This document shows, in pieces, positions 16,390-26,000 of a stretch of 55,489 nt of DNA. Under the pieces are notes generated by a model. That model searched no databases, had not been told where the DNA came from, and saw only the letters and a list, made by a program, of their open reading frames with translations. Numbering within the stretch: the first letter of the stretch is position 1; every line of letters begins with the position of its first letter. The translations under genes were made by a program, and so were the position numbers. This DNA is from an uncultured Synergistales bacterium. GTDB lineage: Bacteria > Synergistota > Synergistia > Synergistales > Aminobacteriaceae. The stretch covers positions 43,549 through 99,037 of the forward strand of contig CAJOEW010000022.1 of the NCBI GenBank assembly GCA_905233525.1, read 5' to 3'.

Positions 16390-17106
16390 TTATCCTCCGA
16401 GATAAGCCTTTTTAATTTCAGGAGATGATAACAGATCTTCACCTGTACCTGTTGCGATAATTTTTCCTGTCTCCATTACGTAGCCTCTATTAGCAACAGA
16501 TAAAGCCATTTGAGCATTTTGTTCAACTAATAAAATCGTAGAGCCTGCTTTGTGAACATCGGCTATAATCGAAAAAATCTGCTCTACTAAAATCGGAGCT
16601 AATCCCATCGAAGGCTCATCAAGCATAAGTAATTTCGGTCTGCTCATTAAAGCTCTTCCCATTGCGAGCATTTGTTGTTCTCCGCCTGATAAAGTGCCTG
16701 CGATCTGTTTTCGGCGTTCCTTTAATCTTGGGAATAACGAATAAACTTTATCGAGATCATCATGAAAATAATTATTATTTAACTGCGTGTAAGCTCCCAT
16801 CTCAAGATTTTCTCTGACAGTCATTTGAGCGAATATCCTACGGCCTTCAGGAACTTGCGCCAAACCTTTCACGACGATTTTATGAGGCTGAATTTTTGCA
16901 ACGCTTTCGCCCAAAAAATAAATACTGCCTGTCGTTGGATGTAATAATCCTGATATTGTGTTGAGCGTCGTTGATTTTCCTGCACCGTTTGCTCCGATGA
17001 GTGTAACAATTTCGCCTGAATGAACTTCGAATGAAATGCCTTTTATAGCGTGAATGCTGCCGTAATACACGTTAATATTATCGACTTTTAAAATTGGTTC
17101 TGTCAA
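16390..17106 (-). CDS. livF: Branched-chain amino acid ABC transporter ATPase LivF
   Basis: A 238-residue ABC ATPase of the typical LivF length. Visible elements are Walker A GANGAGKSTTLNTISG (near residue 37), the LivF-type PEGRRIFAQMTVRENLEMGAY, signature GTLSGGEQQMLAMGRALM, Walker B LLMLDEPSMGLAP and the switch region LLVEQNAQMAL. It pairs with LivG to power the LivHM channel for hydrophobic amino acids. It is the last gene of the four-gene operon, 14 bases after livG, and a strong terminator follows. Confidence 0.93.
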   Translation of the reverse strand: MTEPILKVDNINVYYGSIHAIKGISFEVHSGEIVTLIGANGAGKSTTLNTISGLLHPTTGSIYFLGESVAKIQPHKIVVKGLAQVPEGRRIFAQMTVRENLEMGAYTQLNNNYFHDDLDKVYSLFPRLKERRKQIAGTLSGGEQQMLAMGRALMSRPKLLMLDEPSMGLAPILVEQIFSIIADVHKAGSTILLVEQNAQMALSVANRGYVMETGKIIATGTGEDLLSSPEIKKAYLGG

Positions 17107-17120
17107 AATAAAATCACCTC

Positions 17121-17957
17121 TTATTTTTTACGGCCTAAGTAAGCTTCAATTACAGCAGGATTTGATTGAATATCGTCAGGCGTTCCTTTAGCAATGATAT
17201 GACCGAAATTTAACACGCAAATACTTTCGCAGATATTCATAACTAAGCTCATATCATGTTCAATTAAAATTATTGCGACCTGAAACATTTCATGCACTTT
17301 TCTTATACTGTCCATGAGTTCTACAGTTTCAGAAGGATTCATACCGGCAGCAGGTTCATCAAGTAATAATAATGACGGATTTGTAGCTAATGCCCTGACA
17401 ATTTCCAAACGCCTCTGAGCACCATAAGGCAATGATCCGGCGCTTACGTCTGCTGAGTCTTGCATATCAAATATCGATAATAATTTCAAAGCTCTGTGAT
17501 GTATAGCAAGCTCTTCACGTCTGTAACTCGGTAATTTTAATACAGCGCTCAATAAATTATATTTCATTTCGTTATTCATGGCTGCTTTAACGTTATCAAT
17601 CACGCTTAAATTTTTAAACAGCCTTATATTCTGAAACGTTCGAGCGATTCCGGCCTTGTTAACCTGAACAGTATCAAAGCCGTGAGTATCTTGACCATTT
17701 AATAAAATTGTTCCTGTCGTAGGTTGATAAACTTTTGTTAATAAATTAAATACCGTTGTTTTACCAGCACCATTAGGACCGATCAAGCCTGCTATTTCAG
17801 TTCGTCCGATCGTTACATTAAAATCTTCGACTGCCTTGATACCGCCTAACGTTATTCCTAAATTTACGCATTCAAGAACAGGTGCGCGGGCGATATCTCG
17901 TTCAGGTATCATAGCTTTTGAAGGAACAGGAACTAATTTAGTTTTATTCTTGCTCAT
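17121..17957 (-). CDS. livG: Branched-chain amino acid ABC transporter ATPase LivG
   Basis: A 278-residue ABC ATPase. It has a short N-terminal extension of about 28 residues compared with ordinary LivG proteins, then Walker A GPNGAGKTTVFNLLTKVY, the LivG-type GIARTFQNIRLFKNLSVIDNV, a relaxed signature AGSLPYGAQRRLEIVRALA, Walker B LLLLDEPAAGMNP and IILIEHDMSLVM. Two bases separate its start from the livM stop. If the extension is not real, translation could begin further in, but no better start with a ribosome binding site was seen. Confidence 0.93.
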   Translation of the reverse strand: MSKNKTKLVPVPSKAMIPERDIARAPVLECVNLGITLGGIKAVEDFNVTIGRTEIAGLIGPNGAGKTTVFNLLTKVYQPTTGTILLNGQDTHGFDTVQVNKAGIARTFQNIRLFKNLSVIDNVKAAMNNEMKYNLLSAVLKLPSYRREELAIHHRALKLLSIFDMQDSADVSAGSLPYGAQRRLEIVRALATNPSLLLLDEPAAGMNPSETVELMDSIRKVHEMFQVAIILIEHDMSLVMNICESICVLNFGHIIAKGTPDDIQSNPAVIEAYLGRKK

Positions 17958-17959
17958 GG

Positions 17960-19021
17960 TTATTCGGCCTCCTGTTTATTTCTGAACGGATTTAATTTTC
18001 TGAAGAAGTATTTAATTTCATCGTTATTGCTTATTAACATGGCCATGATCAGAATTACGGCATATAAAAGCATTCTATAATCAGCAAATTCTCTGAGCTT
18101 TTCAGGCAAAATTGTTAACGCCGCTGCCGCAATCATCGAACCTAAAAAATTTCCCTGGCCTCCTAATACAACAAATACAAGTATTAAAATCGACATATTA
18201 AAATCAAATTTTCTTGCTTCAATCGTGAAATAATTCATAGCAAATAAACAACCTGCCGCGCCTGCCAATGCTGCTGATATTACAAACGCTGTCATTTTAG
18301 ATTTCGTTACGTCAAGTCCAATGCTTTCAGCCGCGATTCTGTCATCCCTTATAGCCATGAGAGCACGTCCTAAACGCGAGTTAACGAGATTAAAAACTAT
18401 TATTAACGCTATCATTACCAGTATAAAACCGGCTATAAACGTCGAAATTTTTGTAATACCGTTTATGCCCATGGGACCTCTAATAATTAAGCGTCCGCCT
18501 TCTGCTAAATTTGTCGTATCTTTTAACATGCTCATGTGCAGGCCGTTTTGATCAATGCCTAAAAAGAAATTATTTAAGATACTTTTTATTATTTCTCCGA
18601 ATGCCAATGTAACTATAGCTAAATAATCGCCCTTTAATCTAAGAACAGGAACACCGATTAAAAATCCGGCTATCGAAGCAAATAAAGCTCCTATGATCAT
18701 AGCTAAAGCCAATCTCAACGGCGCGTAAGTTATAAAATTTTGCATTATGATCGCTGCAGCAACACCGCTAAAAGCTCCGACTGACATAAAACCGGCGTGA
18801 CCTAATGATAATTCACCTGATACGCCTACGACTAAATTTAAAGATATTGCCATGACCATATAAGCGCATATCGGAACTAACATACCCTGCATCGACGAAC
18901 TTAATAAACCGGCCATGCTCAATCCCTGACAAATTATAAAAGCTGCTATGACGGCTATATATGTTATGAAAACTTTTCTATTTTCAGAGCGTTTTAAACT
19001 TATAAATTTTTTCAATGCCAT
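17960..19021 (-). CDS. livM: Branched-chain amino acid ABC transporter permease LivM
   Basis: A 353-residue inner-membrane protein with about ten hydrophobic helices. It contains LVVGVSGELSLGHAGFMSVGA, LRLKGDYLAIVTLAFGEIIK, the EAA-like loop SRLGRALMAIRDDRIAAESIGLD split across the cytoplasmic turn, and VFVVLGGQGNFLGSMIAA. This is the second pore subunit of a Liv-type importer. The short N-terminal soluble stretch SLKRSENRK precedes the first helix. It begins three bases after livH ends. Confidence 0.93.
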   Translation of the reverse strand: MALKKFISLKRSENRKVFITYIAVIAAFIICQGLSMAGLLSSSMQGMLVPICAYMVMAISLNLVVGVSGELSLGHAGFMSVGAFSGVAAAIIMQNFITYAPLRLALAMIIGALFASIAGFLIGVPVLRLKGDYLAIVTLAFGEIIKSILNNFFLGIDQNGLHMSMLKDTTNLAEGGRLIIRGPMGINGITKISTFIAGFILVMIALIIVFNLVNSRLGRALMAIRDDRIAAESIGLDVTKSKMTAFVISAALAGAAGCLFAMNYFTIEARKFDFNMSILILVFVVLGGQGNFLGSMIAAAALTILPEKLREFADYRMLLYAVILIMAMLISNNDEIKYFFRKLNPFRNKQEAE

Positions 19022-19024
19022 GAT

Positions 19025-19906
19025 TTACACCTTCTCTTGAGTCATTTTACCTAACAGTCCAGCCGGTTTAACAAGCAGCACGATAATTAAAACAGCAAAC
19101 ACAACCGCGTCAGATAATTGGCTTGATATATAAGCTTTTGCAAAAATTTCGATCACGCCTAACAATAAGCCTCCTAAAAGTGCGCCTGATATAGATCCGA
19201 TTCCTCCGAATACTGCCGCCGTAAAAGCCTTTATACCTGGTAACGCTCCAGTTGTCGGCATAAGCGTGGGATAAGCTGAACATAATAAAGCACCTGCTAT
19301 TGCCGCTAAACCTGAACCTATTGCGAAAGTCATTGAAATTGTAGCGTTAACGTTAATTCCCATTAAGAGCGCCGCGCCTTTATCTTCTGAACATGCCCGC
19401 ATAGCCTTGCCTAATCTGGTTTTATTGACGAACAAATTTAAAACTATCATGATCAAAACGCATGTAACTATCGTTAAAATTGTAATATGCGATATTGAGA
19501 GCTGACCGCCAAATAATTTTATACTTGCGCGTTTTATGATCGACGGGAAAATTTTAGGATTCGACGACCATAATAATAAAGCCGTGTTCTGTAAAAAATA
19601 ACTTACACCGATCGCCGTTATCAAAACTGCTAAAGAAGGAGCCTGCCTCAAAGGTTTATAAGCTAGACGCTCGACAATTATTCCTAAAATCGTGCATAAT
19701 AAAACAGCTAAAGCAACTCCAACAAATGGAGGTAATTTATAACGCGACACAGCATAAAAACATACATACGCACCAACCATAATTACATCGCCGTGCGCAA
19801 AATTTAACATCTTTGCTATTCCGTAAACCATCGTATAACCTAGAGCTATGATTGCGTAAATGCTTCCTAAACTCATTCCGTTAATAAAATGTCTTAGTAA
19901 ATCCAT
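19025..19906 (-). CDS. livH: Branched-chain amino acid ABC transporter permease LivH
   Basis: A 293-residue inner-membrane permease with about eight hydrophobic helices. The N-terminus is typical of LivH: NGMSLGSIYAIIALGYTMVY followed by MLNFAHGDVIMVGAY. Later come AYKPLRQAPSLAVLITAIGV, LGKAMRACSEDKGAALLMGI and KAFTAAVFGGIGSISGALLG. It is the first gene of livHMGF. No livJ/livK-type receptor gene lies in or beside the operon, so the binding protein must be elsewhere. AAGGAG stands about twelve bases before the ATG. Confidence 0.93.
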   Translation of the reverse strand: MDLLRHFINGMSLGSIYAIIALGYTMVYGIAKMLNFAHGDVIMVGAYVCFYAVSRYKLPPFVGVALAVLLCTILGIIVERLAYKPLRQAPSLAVLITAIGVSYFLQNTALLLWSSNPKIFPSIIKRASIKLFGGQLSISHITILTIVTCVLIMIVLNLFVNKTRLGKAMRACSEDKGAALLMGINVNATISMTFAIGSGLAAIAGALLCSAYPTLMPTTGALPGIKAFTAAVFGGIGSISGALLGGLLLGVIEIFAKAYISSQLSDAVVFAVLIIVLLVKPAGLLGKMTQEKV

Positions 19907-19952
19907 TAAAAATTATTTAACTCCTTTTGAAAATTTAACACTCACTAAGCAA

Positions 19953-19958
19953 ATTATA
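19953..19958 (-). promoter_or_regulatory. Probable -10 box of the liv operon
   Basis: TATAAT on the minus strand, 47 bases upstream of the livH ATG. No good -35 box is visible at the usual distance. The 102 bases between the large protease gene and livH hold no terminator hairpin that I can see, so read-through from upstream is possible. Confidence 0.4.
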
Positions 19959-20008
19959 TTACACAGCTTTCACAGAGACGCTTGTAAAAAATTCAAACTG
20001 AAAAAATT

Positions 20009-23000
20009 TTAACGTGTCTTAATTGCTAAAACAGGCTCGTAAATAATTCCAGCTTCCAAATATACTGAAACAGTAACTAAATTATCTTCCGGCGCGTTCG
20101 TGATCTCATTGCCTTCGCTGTCAAAGAATAATGTTACGTTTTCTTGTGCGTCAGGTTCTTCATCTTCAACAGGGAATTTAAACAACACTAACTCACCATC
20201 GGTAATATCTTCGTAAAGCTCAACAGCTATATCATAAAATCCTGACTCGTCAACAGTTACCGCAGGTAATACAGCCGCAATTGAATATTCTTCGTTTTGG
20301 GCAAGCTCTACCATTTCAGCTGTAAGATCTCCGCGCGCAAATTCTGATAACGATCCTGAGCCTGTGCCATTAGAATTCGTCAATATGTCAATTTCTGATA
20401 CGCTCTCATCAAAAGCTATAGCCGTATCACTATCAGAAGCAGCAGCATTTACAACAAACGTAACTTTCTGGCTTGTTGTTCCTGTCGCGTTTTTGGCTTT
20501 GAACGTAATTTTGTAGGTCTTTGCTTTTGTCGGAGTGCCTGATAATTCGCCGGTTGATGAATTCAAAGTTAAGCCAGGGACTTTTGGCGACATAGTCCAC
20601 GTAACAGGAGAACCTACATCTGCCGTCAATTGAGCTGAATAACTTACACCAACAGTTGCATCGCTCAAGTTAACACTGAATACAGGCTTCAAAGGCATAA
20701 TTACGAGCTTGTAAGTTTTGTAAGCTGTGCCTGCGTCGTTCGTTGCAGAGATCGTAACGTTGAAATCGCCTGCTTCTGTTGGAGTTCCTAAAATTTCACC
20801 GGTAGATGTGTCTAAAGTTATTCCGGCAGGGAATAATCCGCTGTACGACCAAACTAACGGAGCTGTACCTTTAGATTTAAGCTTGACCGAATAACTTTTA
20901 TCGATCTTGCCTTTTTTAAGTGAGCTTGTGCTGATCTTAGGCGCTACAGGATTTATAACGAGCGTGAATACTTTTTCAGCCGTTCCAACTTCTGTCGTAG
21001 CAACAACCGTAAAATTAAATGTGCCGTAACCTGTTGGTTTACCTGAAATTTTACCGCTCTTGTTAAATTTCATTCCAGCCGGCATTGATGAACCGTCCGC
21101 TAAACTCCACGTAACTTTTTTCGGGCCAGCTGATAATTTTATTGTGGCACTGTAAGATTTTCCTGTTGTACCTTCTTTCAAATTTACATCAGCGATCACA
21201 GGCTTATCATAAACAGTAATTTTGATCGTCTTGCTAGCTTTACCTGTATCATTCGTAGCCGTGAATTTCACACTGTAAGCTCCTGATTTTGTTGGTGTGC
21301 CTGTTATTTCGCCTGCGCTTGACATTGTGAGGCCGGCCGGTAAATTTGTTGCTGTAAGAGTTATAGGCGTTGTTCCTGTGTATGTGAGATCGGCTGAATA
21401 CTCTTCGCCAACAATACCGGTAGCAAAATTCTTAGCAACTGATTTTATTACAGGTTTAACTCCTTTTATCGTGAGCTTTAGTGTCTTTTCAGCACTGCCT
21501 GCATCATTTTCGGCTTTGAATGTAATTTCACGATCTTTACACATTTCCGTCGGCGTTCCTGAAATTTTACCGGTATCAGCGTCAATAGCAAGTCCTTCAG
21601 GTAATTCGCCGTCAGTGATTGACCATGTAGCTGTGTTGCTGTTCTTAAGCTTGATCGTACAGTTGTAAGACTTTCCGTAAGTTCCAGTTGTTAATTTCGT
21701 CGTGGAGAATACAGGAACTTCTGCTACAGTTATCGTAAATTCTGCTGTATCAGTTCCGTAATCATTTTCAGCCTTGACAGTAAAAGTATATTCGCCTTTC
21801 TTCGTTGGTGTACCTGTGATTACGCCGGCACTAGTGATCTTTAAACCTGTAGGCAATGATCCGGAAGATAAGCTCCATGTTATATCGCCTGAACCGTCAG
21901 CTTCTAATGTCTGTGAATAAGTCGTTTTCAGAAGCGCTGCCTCAAGACTTGCTGTTGTGATTTTCGGTGCTGTTTCTTCTTCGATATCGACTGTAATTGT
22001 AAACGTCTTGCGAACTTCATCGACTCTATTTGACGCGGCGATCTCAAATTCAAATGTACCGCCTTTCGATGGAGTTCCTGTTATAGCTCCTGTTGAAGAA
22101 CTCAAGCTTAAACCATCAGGAAGCGATCCGCTTGAAAGTGTAAATCCGATCGGGCGTGTACCTGTTACATTAAGCTCAACGCTGTATTCTTCACCGAACA
22201 TAGCATTATCCAAGCTTTCAGTTACAAAAATCGGTGCGACTGGTGCGATATAAAGCGTGAAATCCTGCGAATCAGTTCCGGATGAATTTGTAGCACTGAT
22301 CGTAAATTTGAAAGTATTCGCGGCTGTAGGAGTTCCTGAAATTTCACCGGTCGAAGTGTTTAATTCAAGTCCTGTAGGTAATGATCCGCTCTCTAAATTC
22401 CATGTTATCGGAGTGTCGCCTAATGCTTCAAGCGTGTATGAATAATTTTCATCGTTGATAACGTCGCGTGATGTCATGGAAGGCAAAGCTTTTTGATTCA
22501 CGATTGAAGGCTCTGAATTTGGCTTAAGATTAACGATTAAATTTGCGCCTGTTAAACCGGTTGCATATTCATATTTCAAGAATGCCGGTAAACTTTCAGC
22601 TTGAATTATTCCGTCTGCGTAAGTGCTTGTTATTGAGTTCTCGCTGGAATCATAAGCTAACACGCTGGAAATATTTGACACGTCACTGACATAATTACTC
22701 ATATCAGAAACATAAACATCGCCGGATCTCGTAACCGTTAAACCTGTGATAATTTGATCCTGTATATTTAATTTAGCGATATCGCTTGGCGTGAGCTTTG
22801 TATTATTCGTTAAATCAAGCTCGTTAATTTTATTGCCTGATAATAATAACGTCGAAAGGTTCGTGTTATTAGACAGATCCAAGCTCGTCAAATTGTTATT
22901 CGTAACGTAAAGACATAACAAATTTTTATTATTACTCAAGTCAAGACTCTCAAGACTTCCGCCTATAGAGTACAGGTATGATAATTTCGTGTTCTTGCTC

Positions 23001-26000
23001 AAATCCACACTTGTTATATTTGAACCGGTAAGGTGCAGCTTCTGAAGCGATGTGAAATATTCGATACCCTTCAGACTTTTCACAGTCTTGTTATCTTTGA
23101 CAGTTAATAACGTTACAGCAGCGAGTTCAGTGTCGCTCAAATAGCCGTTTGAGTTCGTATCTTTACCTTCGATGTATGTTCTGAAATTCTCATCAGGGAA
23201 ATTTTCTTCATTGATCTCAATTCCTGGATCTTCGACCGTGAGTGATAATTCTGCTTCGTCCGATCCTTGTGAGTTATAAGCGTCAACAGTAAATGTAAAC
23301 GTTCCGTATTCAGTCGGTGTACCTGTGATCGTTCCGTTTGTTTTGAGCGTTAAACCTGCCGGTAATTTCCCATCGACTAATGACCAAGAAATTGTTTTTG
23401 ATCCTATAGCTTCAAGTTCACATGTATACGCAACATTTATATCGGCGTTATCAAGAGATGTTGTTTGAATCTCAGGCTGTGTAGAATTTACGGTTAATGT
23501 AATCGATTTCGTTTCGCCGTCGCCTGCAGAATTCTGGACTTTCACAACAAATGTAAATGTACCTTCTTCAGTTGGCGCGCCTGTGATCGTTCCGTCTGAA
23601 TTTAAAGTTAGTCCGGCTGGTAAACTTCCGCTTTCAAGAGACCATGTCAACGTCTGCGAGCTGATGTCATTGCCTAAATAGCCTTTTGATTGAAGCGCGA
23701 AACTATAATCATATTCGTAACCGGCTGCGTCAAGATAATCTGTTGTTATAACCGGCGGTTCTAAATCTCCTTTTGTGACTCTGATTTTAAATTCTTTGCT
23801 GTCAGATCCGTAAGCATTCGTCGCATAAACTTTAAATGTATATGTTCCGGCGGCCATTCTACCATTACTGGCGAGGAGATTCCCATTTGATATCATTCCA
23901 AAATCTGTAGTCGCAGCGTTATCTTCAAGAGACCATGTGATCGGCGTTGATCCTGTTGCTGCGAGAGCCTTTGAAGTTCCTGAAGTACCTTTTATAAATC
24001 CTAAATCGCTGTCAGTTGTGATCGATGGAGCAATTCCGATAACTAAGCTTAATGTCGCTGTATCAGATCCGTAATCATTTGTAACAGTGAGGCTTATACT
24101 TGATGTTCCTGACGCTTTAGGAGTTCCTGAAATTCTGCCGGTCGTGCTTGAATATTTTAAGCCGTTAGGTAATCCTGTTATCGTCCATGTTAAAGGAGAT
24201 TCGCCTGTTGCTTTTACATCAAATGAATATTCTTGATTTAATGTTCCTGATGTTATAGCTGTCGTTACGATTTGCGGCGTTTGCTGAGTTTTTAATTTAA
24301 CAGTCATGTAAACGGGCGAACTTGACGAATAAAAACCGGTGTTGTATTTGTATTGAACGTAATAAGCAACGTCTGTAAGTGTTAATTTCCAGAGATTCGA
24401 ATTTAATGTCGACGTTACTAAATTGCCGTCGTAATCATAAGCTTTAACGCTGGTCGTATCAATATATTGACGCACGGTTTTATCAAATAACGAAGAGAGA
24501 TCAGCGGTGTAATTTGTTCCTGAAGCTGTGAATGATAATCCGTAAACAACTTGGCCGTCGCATTCAAGAGCAGTAAGAGCCGTATTACTCCTGAGATCAA
24601 CCCATGCAAGAGCGTTATTACTGCAATCAAGCGTTACTAATTTTGTATTATTATCAACGTCAAGAGCAGTTAAATTATTTCCGCCGCAATATAAGTTCGT
24701 TAAATTTTTATTATTCCAGAGATTTAGCGATGTCAATTCATTATCAGCGCATTCAAGATACTCAAGAGCAGTATTATTTGTAAGGTCAAGCTCTGTTAAA
24801 TTATTATTCGAACATTTCAGCCAGGTTAATTTTGTATTTCCTGAGATATCTAAACTCGTTAAGCTGTTGTTATAACATGAGAGCTTTAACAATTCCGTGA
24901 ACACTTCCAAGCCTGTTAAATCCGTTAAATTTTTATTGCTCACGTTTATTTCTGTTACAGCTGCAATTTCAGACGCGCTTAAATATCCGTCGCCGTCCGT
25001 ATCAAAATTTGACGTTACAAAAGATTTAAACGTGCTGTCAGGAAATAAAGACGATGTGATCTCCGTGCCTGCAGTGTCGGTTGAGCTGTCAACATTCGAT
25101 GTGAAAGCTTTTACACAGACATTTCCCGGCGTTGATTCTGTTGAGCCGTCCTTCCACTCGTTATAAGCCGGAATCGTATCACCTACATAATAATAACTTT
25201 CACCGGCATTTACAACACAGTTATCTGAGTAATTTGATGAAGACTTTTCTATAGGGATTGTTCCGCCTCCATTGCTTGACTCTGTCAAACTTACAACGAC
25301 TGAGAAATAATCGCCTGCGCTTAATAGAAATTCCGACGGAATCACAACAGTATGATAACCGGCATAAGCAAATGTCCCTGAAGCAACAGCCGTTACACCT
25401 GATACAGAACTCGGAACAGGCTGTGAAGGTTTCGACGCGCCTAAATTAAATAAATAAACTTCATAGGACGTGTTTACATCCAACGTGTAAAAACCAACGG
25501 CATTTAATTTTTCATCGCCATTAGCCTGAAAAACGTTCGCCATCCAGTTTTTCGCGCTTGTATATCCAAACGATCCAACGTTTCCTAAATCGTCATAACC
25601 GTAATAATTTTCGCCTGGAATTGTTGATGAAACGATATAAGACGTAATGTTAGCGATATATTGTTCATATGACATATAGAAATATCCGCCGGCACCAGAA
25701 CTTGGCCAATCAGCTCCCCATGAATTACGGACTATCCAAGCACCGTTACTTGATGGCGTTGATCCGGCTGTGAAATTTGACGCGCTGTAATTATCATCCC
25801 AGCCAACAAGCAATACAGCATGATTCGTTGATGTTCCGCTGGTGTCATCATAATACGAAGCTACACCGCCTGCTGATGATGTTGCACCGGTTCCTGCGTA
25901 ATAACTTATTTGTACTGCGCCGTTGTCCATGATGAGCTGTTTTATAATTTCTTTTTTCTCTGCGTAATCAGTGTCCGAAGTACTTAAATTTCCAATCCTG

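Noticed and set aside
21297-22445. Long open frames on the plus strand opposite the giant protease gene
   Set aside because: They have no ribosome binding sites and no recognisable domains. They mirror the repetitive codons of the real gene on the other strand.
20700-24300. Regularly spaced similar sequences that might suggest a repeat array or CRISPR
   Set aside because: They are diverged codons of the putative-Ig modules, spaced about 240-260 bases, inside one uninterrupted reading frame. There are no identical repeats with unique spacers.
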